Assembly: GCA_963971575.1 (NCBI GenBank)
Contig: OZ020611.1
Span: 26,271,279 to 26,335,278, forward strand
Direction: 5' to 3'
Source of the DNA: Liopterus haemorrhoidalis
Lineage: Eukaryota; Arthropoda; Insecta; Coleoptera; Dytiscidae
DNA length: 64,000 nucleotides
Under the pieces are notes generated by a model, which was not told where the DNA came from, did no database searches, and saw nothing but the letters and a program-made list of their open reading frames with translations. Every line of letters begins with the position of its first letter. Position 1 is the first letter of the stretch. The translations under genes and the position numbers were made by a program. Shown one piece after another: positions 53,285 through 63,697 of this stretch.

Positions 53285-54221
53285 CAGTGGCGCAGCCAAG
53301 GGGGGGCCAGCGGGCCTGGGTCCCTCCCAGGACCAGCAGGCTACACGCTGCTGCTCGGCGAGTTGAAGATAAAATTTGTTAACCACAACAGTAGTTAATT
53401 TTTAAATTACTTCATTGTAAACAATATTGGCAATTTTTATTTTTTTTTTTTTTTTCGTGTAAATAAATATTTTTTTAAGATTGCCTACTCTTGATAAAGT
53501 GACATAATTATTGTTCAAGTGAAAATACATCACTTTCCAAATATGCTCCAACGAATTATATGAAGGGGAGCGTTGATTTTTCCCTTTTTCCCCCTGACAC
53601 ATCGACTAAAACATTCGCCCAGTCAAATGATAAAACTGTTTTAAACAACTAATTACTCGATTCAGATAAGATAAAGTCGAAATCTGACTTCGGTATAACC
53701 TTCACACGAGTCTGTTCGTTCGATACAAATTGTGGCCAAGCGGCTGATTTAGAGAACTGAACATAAGTAAGAAAAATATTGAGACTTCAAAAATATATCT
53801 CGCGAAAAATATAAATAAATGTGTATTTATCTAAGAAAAATCAAGTGAAAGTTTTTGATACATGGATTAACAATTACATTTTTTTATCAACAAATAATGG
53901 AATTATTATTTGATATAAACATCAATATCCAACAGCAGGGGTGTCGAACTGATTTGGTCGCAGTCTATTTTACATACAAAATGATAAGCAGTGACGGAAC
54001 TTTAAATATCCCGAAGGATTTTTTGACATATTTTTATAAACAGAAAAGGGGAAGAAAGTATATTTTACATTTTTAAATATATTTTTTGCCTAAATAAGCT
54101 CAATTGATTTTGATTACTGCTTCAGGGGCCACAAAAAATAAGGTTGAGGGCCGTATGGGGCCCGCGTGACCTTGAAATTTGATTCGGTCCTCCCCAAGAC
54201 AAAATCCTGGCTACGCCACTG
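53285..54221. mobile_element. hAT-like element, perfect 8-bp TSD attcttac
   Basis: Left end CAGTGGCGCAGCCAAGG and complement of right end CAGTGGCGTAGCCAGG. The octamer attcttac is identical at 53277-53284 and 54222-54229. The interior contains a diverged AGGG-like scrap (53700-53880) and a second hAT-type GGCCCGC-rich fragment (53933-54180). No transposase. Confidence 0.88.
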
Positions 54222-54279
54222 ATTCTTACCAAAAAAATTCTCATTCGGTGAAGGTGCAAAATATTCCTACTTGCCTACC

Positions 54280-54579
54280 CAGTGGCGGATTAAGCCTTCG
54301 CCGGGCCCAAGACATTTTTGATTTACGGGCCCTTCAACCTAGAGGCGTTCAAAAGTAGGGTGACCATTTTCTTAAGAAGGCAATGCGGAGCAAAAAAAAA
54401 GCGCCTTACCTCCCAAATCCAAGTGAAGAGCAAAAAAAAAGGTCCTCACCTCCCAAATCCAAGTGAAGAGCAAAAAAAAAGGTCCTCATCTCCCAAATCC
54501 AAGGGGAAGGACGTTGGACCCTTGAAAATTACGGGCCCAAGACAATTGTCTTTTTTATCTTTGCGAAAGTCCGCCACTG
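54280..54579. mobile_element. hAT MITE carrying the ~40-bp minisatellite, perfect TSD
   Basis: Ends CAGTGGCGGATTAAGCC and complement CAGTGGCGGACTTTCGC, octamer tgcctacc identical at 54272-54279 and 54580-54587. GGGCCC-rich segments line both ends. Three units of A-run plus GGTCCTCACCTCCCAAATCC and AAGTGAAGAGC fill 54390-54510. Confidence 0.9.
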
Positions 54580-54779
54580 TGCCTACCGATAGTCGTTCAG
54601 ACTTATCAAATGTAAAAAAAGGTTTATTACTTACTCTCTTTGTAGTACAAATTTTATTGGCTGAAGTTTTTTTCCAATTTTGTGTAAATCTATACAAGAC
54701 GAATGAAAGGTACGTCATAAACTTGTAGTTATTAGTTAATAGTTGAATGCAAAATACTTTTTATTTTATTTAAGTTTAA

Positions 54780-55218
54780 AGCCTGGAACAGAATGCACAA
54801 CGCGCTACGCCGTCAGCGCGCCGTATTTGCGACGGCGTTGCTGAGAACGCCGTTGAATTTTCGCCTGCCCACAATGCAATAATTTTTAACGCCGTCAAGT
54901 GTCACTTGACAACCTATATCTGTGTTTATACGTGCGCTTTCTTTTATTAAAAGTATAATGGATGATGAAGACTTGTGTGTGATGTTATTTATGTTGTATG
55001 CAAGTTATTTATACATACAAACACTTTACCATTCAGTGTAAACTGAGGTTAGGTGGTCAACGTTCAACGGCGTCAAAAGTTGCAAGTTGACAAACATTCA
55101 GTATCAACGGCATCTGTGCACTTGCATAGTACAGCCTTGCTTTTAACTTTGCGCAGACAGTTTGCGCCGTCCAACGGCGTCAACGCGCCGTCAAACTCGT
55201 TGCATTCTGTTTCCCACT
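54780..55218. mobile_element. PIF/Harbinger MITE, TAA duplication
   Basis: AGCCTGGAACAGAATGC at 54780 and the complement of the right end (AAGTGGGAAACAGAATGC) are inverted, with TAA outside both (54777-54779 and 55219-55221). GCCGTC/GACGGC words are clustered at both ends. ATGGATGATGAAGACTTGTG (54958) starts a 20-codon scrap that looks like a Harbinger ORF start. Confidence 0.7.
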
Positions 55219-55221
55219 TAA

Positions 55222-55496
55222 GTTCGTAAGTAAACAGATGGGTACAGTGACACACTGTACCTTATTTGTTCTACTATACATACACAGAATTGCTTAGTAA
55301 ACTGGAAAAAGAAAATTTACAGTCTTGAATTAGATGAGTTATAGTCTATATCAAAAAGAGTGATAGTAATAAATCTTTTTGTCAGGCAGTTATCAGTGGC
55401 GTGCACATTTTAAACACGTTTAAATTGGTTTTGTGTATTTCTATATTAGTATTTATCATTTTATTAAACGCACGCCTGTGACCATATTTATCATAT
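55222..55496. other. Short unassigned stretch
   Basis: A lone CAGTGGCGTGCACATTTT (55394) resembles a hAT end. CACGCCTGTGACCATATTT at 55471 recurs beyond the LTR at 55967. Confidence 0.4.
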
Positions 55497-55953
55497 TGTC
55501 ACAATTATGATATAATTGTATGCTAATGTCCCAATTCCTTGAGCGGCCTTTAGGCCGTGTAGGTCGCGGTTGCTGACTTGCGGTTTTGGGAATTAAAGAA
55601 TGTGCAAAGTGTTGCATGTTTGTCAACGTAAGTTTTGAACTACTTTCTGATGTGTTGATAAACATTATTCAATTGTGCCGAGTATGGTCTTTAATTGCTG
55701 CCAACAATTACACAAATGAATAATGTTTCCAAAACAATTGAGGTAGGACTTGACGTCATAGTGTCCTGGTTAACAGTTATAAAATGGTCTTAGGGAATAG
55801 AGTCGTCAGTTTGTTATTCATTGAGAGTCAGTTAGTTATTCATTCGACCATTTTTTGTGAGCACGCTACCCGAGGACCAGCCCAGCTGTCAAGTCACCAA
55901 CCCGAGATGTGACTGCCGTCTACAGGGCTTCTCCACGTGTCCGCCTCGTGACA
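55497..55953 (+). mobile_element. Solo LTR, TG...CA ends, ATAT duplication
   Basis: Begins TGTCACAATTATGATA and ends CCGCCTCGTGACA, with TGTCAC/GTGACA inverted termini. ATAT is present on both sides (55493-55496 and 55954-55957). TTATAAAATGG near 55777 could be a TATA box, followed by a TCAGTTTGTTATTCATT initiator-like region. No internal retroelement adjoins. Ty3/gypsy type is inferred from the 4-bp AT-rich target. Confidence 0.6.
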
Positions 55954-55957
55954 ATAT

Positions 55958-57556
55958 CATTACACTCACGCCTGTGACCATATTTTTCTTCAAAATTTTA
56001 GGATAAAATTTTTATGATCTATTGTGTTTAACACTAGTTCGTATTCCCATTTAAGATGTGCGGCACACTCGGTTGTTTTTTAACAATATTTCTTTTCGAA
56101 CTATTCATATTTTGTGTGCCGCTTTTATGTGAAAAAACAATAAATTTTTACAAATAATAAATTTTATTACTATCGCTCTTTCTGAGATAGTCTATAGGTC
56201 TATAGATTATAGTATGATGAGGAAGTAACGGGATTCGGACTGGTCAGAAATAAAAACATTATTTTAACTTCGCTAACGTTTCGATTTAAATTTTGAGTCT
56301 TCATCAGAATAAACTCTCATTTAACTAAGCTCTGATGAAGATTTAAAATATTAATCCACTTCCGCGAATTAATTTTGAAGTGGTTTTATTTTAAAGTTAA
56401 TATCGTTGACCGATTACCAATCGTTAATATCGATTTTGTCGTTATTAGTCTGAAATTGTCATGCATATATAAGTTGTGTAGAACTCAGAAAAAAATATTA
56501 AGGATAAGTTAGAAGTGCCAGTTTCCGGAAATGTGGAAAAGTTTTCAAAAGAACCTAGAACTTGTCGATTTTTTTAAATTTCAAGCACTAGATGCAGTAC
56601 GTTTTAACGTAATTCGTGGAGCTAAAATTTTATACATTTTAATGCATACTAAAATTTTCAGTAATTACAACTAAAAATCTTAGCTGTAATTTTTAGCCTT
56701 AAGAATAAGGACCACCCTAATGTATATAAGTTTTTATTTTATTTTTAGTTATTGTTTTAGTTATCTATTTAATATATTATATAATCTCGTCATTTAGATC
56801 GACTGTGTTAGACGATAATAGCCATTATTGCTGTGCGTCAAAAATTTTAATCAATTATCTAAAATATTACTAACAGAATTCTGATCAGCCAATTTTTTTC
56901 AACATTCAGCATTTTGCCCCTCTGTTGGACTTCTTCACTTTCTAACTACCTACGACCCTAACGTGTGAAAATTTGCACTTCACGTGTTTTTTTTTTTTTA
57001 TTTATTTTAATTTATGACGTACTAGGCTTTTCAGAGCCCATTTAGTTTACCATAATACCATAAAAACTGTCAGTTTGAAAGAGCTTTTAAATCAAAATTC
57101 ACATAAATAAACCCATATATAAATATTAAAATGAATTATAAAATTTTAATAATATTATACATATTATTTATTATTACCTATAAATATTTAATTTACGCGC
57201 CAATAATGTTTCATATTTTTACATAATTTAGACGTGATGTTTTAACGCAGACAATTTGATTTATTGCTCTGAAACCCATTAATGCATAAAATATTTTATA
57301 ATGGACTGTTTATTAAATATTTATAAAAATCAAATAATTTCACATACATTGCCATCCTTTTATATAGATTACTTAACGATTGTCAAGAAATGAAAAAATA
57401 CTGTTTCTTGGTAGCAGTAATTGGTTTTCCAACACGGAAAATAGTAATAAATTCAAAATAATTAATTGATCCTGGTTAATACCCTTAGTTGCTAAGACCA
57501 AATTAATAAATAAAATAAAAATATAATTGGGTAAAAATTAGTTTCAAATTTCCTTC
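55958..57556. other. Unassigned AT-rich DNA
   Basis: 56225-56345 contains AACGTTTCGATTTAAATTTT and two GATGAAG-type words in opposite orientation, a pattern seen in dispersed animal repeats, but I cannot bound it. No gene. Confidence 0.35.
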
Positions 57557-57560
57557 TTAA

Positions 57561-57839
57561 GCCTGTAATACATGATGCGATTTCTCGTTTTGAATCTCGT
57601 ACGATTTATCGTACGATAATTATTCCTAACGGTATCGGTCACGTGACTATGCGCAATAATCTACTGCGTCGATATCTGTTCATTTCTATACAATATTTTA
57701 GGTCTGGAGCATAAATATTGGATGGTTTTCAATATCGTACAAGATCTCGTACGAAAATCCTGTAGTACACGATACAATAATTCTTGTACGATAAATCGTA
57801 CGAGATTCAAAACGAGAAATCGCATCATGTATTACAGGC
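57561..57839. mobile_element. TTAA-flanked MITE with ~54-bp perfect inverted ends
   Basis: GCCTGTAATACATGATGCGA (57561) onward is exactly inverted at the right side for about 54 bp, including a self-complementary CGTACGATTTATCGTACG block. TTAA lies on both sides (57557-57560 and 57840-57843). The TTAA target suggests mobilisation by a piggyBac-type enzyme, though the ends do not start with CCC. Confidence 0.85.
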
Positions 57840-58049
57840 TTAAGTACCAAAATTCCACACAAGATGGCAGACCAATATTCATAATGTATGATTTCTAGAA
57901 TTTTGACAGCTGGCTACCATGGCAATATAAGATGATTGGCCAGAAACTATATTGGTGGTTATTTTGAATTTACGTGCTTAAGAGTGCTTTGCCCACGAGA
58001 TCAGACCAGTGACGTCACATGCGCAGAAACCGTACAGTCACTTCATTGC

Positions 58050-59345
58050 CTAAAATGCCTCAAATGTTGTAATTATGATTAAAAAATGTTGACTCCAATT
58101 TTAGCCAAAATATAGTTTTAAGCTAATTTACGTTTGAAGATTATGAAACAAATATTTAAAAAATTCATGCTTTCCTAGTTTTTCAGTTCCAATTTAGTTT
58201 GGTTTTTTGCCCATAATTCCAAAACTTTTGCCCGAATCTCAAAATGGATTGAAACCCAATTTAATATAATAATAATATTTATTGTCTTTTTTACATAAAT
58301 TATGTACATTGGATGCATAATATAGTAATCTTAAAATTAAACTTAAACTATACTATTCTTAAGACCAAATTTATCTAGTTCAGTTTTTTCCCATAATTTC
58401 AAAACTTTTGCCAAAACTTCAATGGACTAAATTTGATTGATTTATGACCAAAATTACATATTTGTACCAATTTTCAATAAAATCGGAGACAAAAATTTTT
58501 TACTTAAAAATCTAGATTTTTTTAAGGTCTACCCCTTACGATTTTTTTGCCATTTTCAAAGGTTTTGGATTACTGCCCATACAAAAATTAATAATTGGTT
58601 TATTAAGGTCCAAACTTTTTTTTAGACTATAAAATGTAGGAGAATTTTAAAAATTCAAACCGCAGATATCTATCCTTAACCATTTTTTAGTTAGGAATTA
58701 TCAAAATTTTCAAAAAATTTAAAATAAAATTGAAAATTTTCAAAAAAATGTTTTGTTCCAAATATGGTTATAAGTCAATTAGGACCTCAGGATTTCAAAA
58801 ATTTCAACCACAGGTTATCATCGCATTTCGTTTTTGAGGAACGTCCATGCAAAGTTGAAAAAATCACGCCATATAAAAATTTGTCGTGGTTTTAAAATTC
58901 GAAAAACAAATAAGTTATCAATTTTTTTCTAGACTAAATAAACTACGAAGAATCCAAAAATTCTACGCCTCAAGTCGTTTCCTCTAATAGTTTTTGAGTT
59001 GTGATTTTTTTTTTAATTAACAATTTTCACAAATGATAAATCGGCCCAATTTTTAAGACAAAATAAACAACGGAAAATTCAAAAATTCTAACGACAGGTC
59101 GCTATATTTAACCTTTTTTGAGATATGCTTTTTTTAATCCGCAGTTTTCACAAATAATATAAATTATGCCAATAAAAATATTGTCGTAATCTCAAAATGC
59201 GTTATTCGATTAAAGTCCCAAATTTTTTCTAGACTAAATAAACTATTGAAAATCGAAAAATTTTAACCGGAGGTCGCTGTCTTTAATCGATTTTGAGTTG
59301 TGCTTTGTTTTAATTCACAACTTTCACAAATATTGTAAATTATAT
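58050..59345 (-). repeat. ~1.2-kb dispersed repeat P, minus copy
   Basis: Inverse complement of 34200-35450. The degenerate ~120-175-bp unit is clearest at 58900-59340, where TCTAGACTAAATAAACT or its variant appears at about 58931, 59053 and 59229, each followed by CAAAAATTYTAMSSSYCAGG-type text. A retroposon 3' end is inserted at 58266-58365. It abuts AGGG copy E directly. Confidence 0.6.
58266..58365 (-). mobile_element. Retroposon 3' tail inserted in repeat P
   Basis: On the minus strand it ends AATAAATATTATTATTATA, the same tail form as the LINE at 51258. Repeat P continues on both sides. Confidence 0.45.
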
Positions 59346-59372
59346 TATATTACAGATATAGCCCTCCTTTTT

Positions 59373-59419
59373 AGGGTTTTGTAGGTATGACCAAAAAACC
59401 CTTATACCGTCATTTTGTC

Positions 59420-59469
<50 letters not shown>

Positions 59470-60297
59470 ATGTATGTCTGTCTGTCTGTCTGTCTGTCTG
59501 TTCGGTAAAAATTGTAGCCAAACGGCTAAACCTAGAGAGTTGAAATTTGGCATGCTTATAAAACTCTTTGACCCGCACATAGGAAAAATACTAAAACATC
59601 TAAAAAACTGTGCAAAAATATTTTTGTCCCACACCCGGTAGCCCAGATGGTTTAAACTAAAAATCTGAAAAGATTCTAAGTAATGTACATTGGTGTGAAC
59701 CGGAATAGTACAACAGGAATTTTTGATCGGATTACGTTTTTGGAAAAAAAAAAACATTTTTTGTGATTTTTTACTAATAATGTACACAAGTTATAGCTTT
59801 GAAACACGCTACAATGGAACGTGTATGCTGGTGTAGTGGTTTTGTCGCTGGCGTTTCACCCAAGTAACTCGATCTGAAAGGGATCGAACCCATCGAGAAG
59901 AAACAATATTATTTTTTGCTTTTTTTTTTTTAATTTTTATATTGTTTAAATTATTTTTTCATAATTCTAGTTATATTTTGGCAAATGTTGCATTTAATTT
60001 TTAAAAGCGTAATAACCAGTGGAAATTGTTTAAATTATAATTTAATTCTATTTCAATGTACACGAAATCAGAGGGGCGGAACTTATAACAACCAGTGGAA
60101 GCCATAGGCGCAATTTTCAAAATTCTTAATGAACTTTGCTAAATAAAAAAAAAAAAAAAAATACTGCACATATTTAGAAACCTAAATAATGGTATTAGGC
60201 GTTCGAATTAAAATTAACAAAAAAAATATTTTAATATAAAATTTGTTTTGGCATCCCAAATAATCATCATTCACTTACTAAATACCTGCAAAACCCT
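59373..60297 (+). mobile_element. AGGG-family repeat, copy E
   Basis: From AGGGTTTTGTAGGTATGACC to CTGCAAAACCCT, followed by the terminal hairpin to about 60326. It has a TCTG tract of about 20 units with some TTTG/TATG variants. About 170 bp are deleted between CTAAAACATCTAAAAA and TTTTTGTCCCACACC relative to copy G. tRNA-like cassette at 59821-59897. Confidence 0.85.
59821..59897 (+). other. tRNA-like cassette E (Pol III A and B boxes)
   Basis: TGGTGTAGTGGTTTTG (from 59829) and GGATCGAACCC (59881-59891) match A and B boxes. Shares the CACCCAASTAACTCGATC core with cassette B, so these two probably descend from one cassette. Confidence 0.6.
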
Positions 60298-60866
60298 GAA
60301 ATGTGTGAAAATTCACACTTTACATAATTTTTTTTTTTTCTTTTTTTAGCGGTAATGTGCTTATACTTATATTGCTATAACTTGCTTACAACTAGATAAC
60401 ACACATAGTTAACCCTTACGTTACGGTGTCCTTTGGTTGCGGAGTGACCCTTGTGTGAAAATGTACCCCAATTTTATTTTATCGTAAATAAATAATTTAT
60501 TAATAATTTGTATTCAGATTTACTATGGAATAGATTAAAAATGTTTTTTAGCTGAAATTACAATATTTTCAATTGCAATTTTTTTATACGTCCAACATTC
60601 ATAAAATCCTGTTTCATACTAACCAACAAAATTTCTAGCAAAGCATAGCATACGCCCAACCTGATACGTCCGTCCTGTCCGATGTATAGATTTATACTGC
60701 ATCGGGTGTTTACGCGTAGCTGCTTTGCAAATATTCAGGGAATTCACACGATTTACTCCGCCCTTTACTTAAAAATAACCAATTAAATTCATGAAAAATA
60801 AATTAATTAATATTAGTTGTTTAAAATAAAAAAAATTGATGTGAAGTGTGAATATTCACACATTTC

Positions 60867-61735
60867 AGGGTTTCGCAGGTATAAAATAAGTGAAGGAGGT
60901 ATGCTGAGTGTCTAGGACAAATTTTACTTTGTAGTAATCACGGCAAAATGAACGCTATTTTTAAAATAATTTATCGTCTGTTAATCATATAATAAGACTG
61001 GTTATTAAATTTACGCTCTTAAAAATTAAATACAACATTTGTCAAAATATAACTAGAATTTTGACAAAATAATTTCAACATAAGAAAAATGCAAAAAAAA
61101 AACAGAAAAAATAAAATTCGCTCCGTACTCGAGCTCGAAACCCTTCGTTTTCCAGCTTACGACACCAATGCTCTAACCCATTAAGCTATCGTACGCCTTG
61201 CATGTGAGTGTCTTACATTGGTATAACTTTTGTACTTTGTGAACCAAAAACCACAAAAAATGCGTTATTTTCCGAAAACATAATCTGATCAAAAATTCCT
61301 GTTGTACTATTTCAGTTCACACCAATATACATTACTTAGAATTTTTTTAGATTTTTAGTTTAAACCATCTGGGCTACAGGGTGTGGGACAAATTTTTTTT
61401 TGCACAATTTTGGCAAAAGTCGCATCAAAATAATTTATTTTGCAAAAATAAAAATTTGATCGTTAATCCACGTACTAAGGGCTTTCATTTGATACCCTAC
61501 TCAGAATTTAAAAAAAATATTTTTGTTTTCGATGAGCACATATTTGTTTATATTTTTAGGGGGGTATGTTTTTTAGATGTTTTAGTATTTTTCCTATGTG
61601 CGGGTCAAAGAGTTGTATAAGCATGCCAAAGTTCAACTCTCTAGGTTTAGCCGTTTGGCTACAATTTTTACCGAACAGACAGACAGACGACAAAATGACG
61701 GTATAAGGGTTTTTTGGTCATACCTACAAAACCCT
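60867..61735 (-). mobile_element. AGGG-family repeat, copy F
   Basis: Minus strand from AGGGTTTTGTAGGTATGACC (61735) to the right end at 60867, with the terminal hairpin out to 60838. It has only two or three TCTG units and a shortened right half, and shares the GTGAAGG...GCTGAGTGT variant with copy D. Confidence 0.85.
61121..61197 (-). other. tRNA-like cassette F
   Basis: Minus strand TAGCTTAATGGGTTAGAGC (61170-61188) is an excellent tRNA D-arm/A box. The T-arm region GGGTTTCGAGCTCGAG (about 61129-61144) is a B box with one extra base. Unrelated in detail to the other cassettes. Confidence 0.65.
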
Positions 61736-61875
61736 AAAAATGAAAAAAATATTTACCTACATTGTTTCATAAGTAGGTAAATAAAGTATTTATGGTATTT
61801 ATAAAACTCAAGAACGATTATTTTATTCAAATTTTGTGGGGTACATTTTAAACAGCACCGTTCCGTAAGAGTTAA

Positions 61876-62164
61876 ATATCGAAAACAAAAAAATAGTATT
61901 TTCACAATTTAAACTACTAAATTTAAACATTATTGCCTTAATATATATTTAGTTTGTTGGAATATAGTTTGTAGGGAACAAATGTTAGAAACCTACTGGG
62001 TTAATCAGTTGGTATCACTTCACTTCACTTACGAATTAAACAGAATATGTTTCGTTACTTTAAATTTATATTTTTTAAAGGATAAAGTATCGATTTTATA
62101 GTTTCCGATCTCTCGTATTATTGGAGAATCACTGAAGGGCACTTTGGAAAAAAAAAATCCATTG
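61876..62164. other. No recognised feature
   Basis: AT-rich DNA. Confidence 0.4.
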
Positions 62165-62405
62165 TTTTTAACACAGAGTATTTTATTAAATCTATTTTCA
62201 GTTCTTCGTGTATTTTGCTGATCCGTGTATATTAAGGGAAGTCTCCGGCTAATCTTAGGTATTTATTCTGAATGTCTTGTAATTTTTCGATATTGAGTTT
62301 CGAAGTGTTGCTCCAAGCTAGACAAGCGTACATGAGTGTTGGTCTTACTATAATTTTATATAAGAGGATCTTGTTCTTCTGGCTTAACTTCGATTTTTAT
62401 TTAAT
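62165..62405 (-). pseudogene. Jockey-clade LINE RT thumb-region fragment
   Basis: The minus strand reads LSQKNKILLYKIIVRPTLMY, ACLAWSNTSKLNIEKLQDIQ, NKYLRLAGDFP, then a stop and ISKIHEELKIDLIKYSV. This is the conserved region following the RT of Jockey-type LINEs (YK.I.RP.L.Y...W...S......LQ..QN..LR). Both ends are truncated. Confidence 0.8.
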
Positions 62406-62450
62406 AGAGGATATAGGATTCCCAGTTTCCCCAATTTTATTAATATAGAT
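62406..62450 (+). mobile_element. Retroposon tail TTTTATTAATATAGAT
   Basis: GGATTCCCAGTTTCCCCAAT followed by TTTATTAATATAGAT, the third copy of this terminus in the window. Confidence 0.45.
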
Positions 62451-62568
62451 ATTATACACATGTACGGAAATGTTAGGTATAGTAAAGGAGACTTTAGTTG
62501 ACAGATGCCGGTTAATTAAAGCATATGGTTCAATGGGAGAGAATTATAACAATAAAATTTTCATTTTT

Positions 62569-62615
62569 AGGGTTTTGTAGGTATGACCAAAAAACCCTTA
62601 TACCGTCATTTTGTC

Positions 62616-62701
<86 letters not shown>

Positions 62702-63662
62702 TCGGTAAAAATTGTAGCCAGACGGCTAAACCTAGAGAGTTGAAATTTGGCATGCTTATACAACTCTTTGACCCGCACATAGGAAAAATACTAAAACATC
62801 TAAAAATCATATCCCCCTAAAAATAAAAACAAATATGTGCTCATCGAAAAAAAATATATTTTTTTTTAATTCTGAGTAGGGTATCAAATGAAAGCCCTTG
62901 GTACGTGGATTAACGATCAAATTTTTATTTTTCCAAAATAAATTATTTTGAAGCGATTTTTGCCAATATTGTGCAAAAAAAATTTTGTCCCACACCCTGT
63001 AGCCCAGATGGTTTAAACTAAAAATCTGAAAAAATTCTAAGTAATGTACATTGGTGTGAACCGAAATAGTTCAACAGGAATTTTTGATCAGATTATGTTT
63101 TTGGAAAAAAAATCATTTTTTGTGTTTTTTTGCTAATAATGTTGACAACTTATAGTTATATAATACGCTAAACAGTAACGTGTTTCTTGGTGCTGTGGCT
63201 AAGATACTTGCGTTCTGTCCAAGAATTCGTAATCGGACTCATGTTCGAGTCCTACGTGAGGAGACAATATTATTTTTTATTTATTTTTTGCATTTTTATA
63301 TTGTTTAAATTATTTTTTCAAAATTTTAATTATATTTTGGCAATTGTTGCATTTAATTTTTAATAGCGTAAATTTAATAACCAGTGGAAATTGTTGAAAA
63401 TATAATTTAATTATATAGTTGAATGTACACGAAATCAAAGGGGAGGAGCTATGACTAAAAACAACCAATGGAAGCCATAGGCGCAATTTTCAAAATCTTA
63501 ATGAACCTTGATATATAAAAAAAAAAATATTGCACATCATTAAAAACTTAAATAATGGTAATAGGCATTCGAATTAAAATTCATAAAAAAATATTTTGTC
63601 ATAAAATTTGTTTTGGCACCCCAAATAATCATCATTCACTTACTAAATACCTGCAAAACCCT
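62569..63662 (+). mobile_element. AGGG-family repeat, copy G (most complete)
   Basis: Left end AGGGTTTTGTAGGTATGACC, right end the inverse of AGGGTTTTGCAGGTAT, so 15 of 16 terminal bases are inverted. Outside the right end follow GAAATGTGTGAAAATTCACA and CTTCACATCAATTTTT (to 63697), with a 7-bp-stem hairpin present in copies D, E, F and G. It contains 21 perfect TCTG units (62617-62700), all central blocks and a tRNA-like cassette. No protein is encoded; the Ser-Val-Cys-Leu frames over the TCTG tract are artefacts. Transposition mechanism unknown. Confidence 0.9.
63181..63260 (+). other. tRNA-like cassette G
   Basis: TTGGTGCTGTGGCTAAGATA (from 63187; A-box-like, close to Leu/Ser-type D arms) and ATGTTCGAGTCCTAC (B box GTTCGAGTCC, 63243-63252). 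Differs from every other cassette while the flanks on both sides are conserved. Confidence 0.6.
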
Positions 63663-63697
63663 GAAATGTGTGAAAATTCACACTTCACATCAATTTT

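Larger units (their letters stand above)
60413..61871. mobile_element. piggyBac-like MITE containing AGGG copy F
   Basis: Outside both ends is TTAA (60409-60412 and 61872-61875). The left end CCCTTACGTTACGGTG and complement of the right CTCTTACGGAACGGTG agree at most positions, and AAAATGTACCCCAMAATTT-like words follow in both. Without the nested copy F it is about 590 bp with no gene. Confidence 0.7.
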
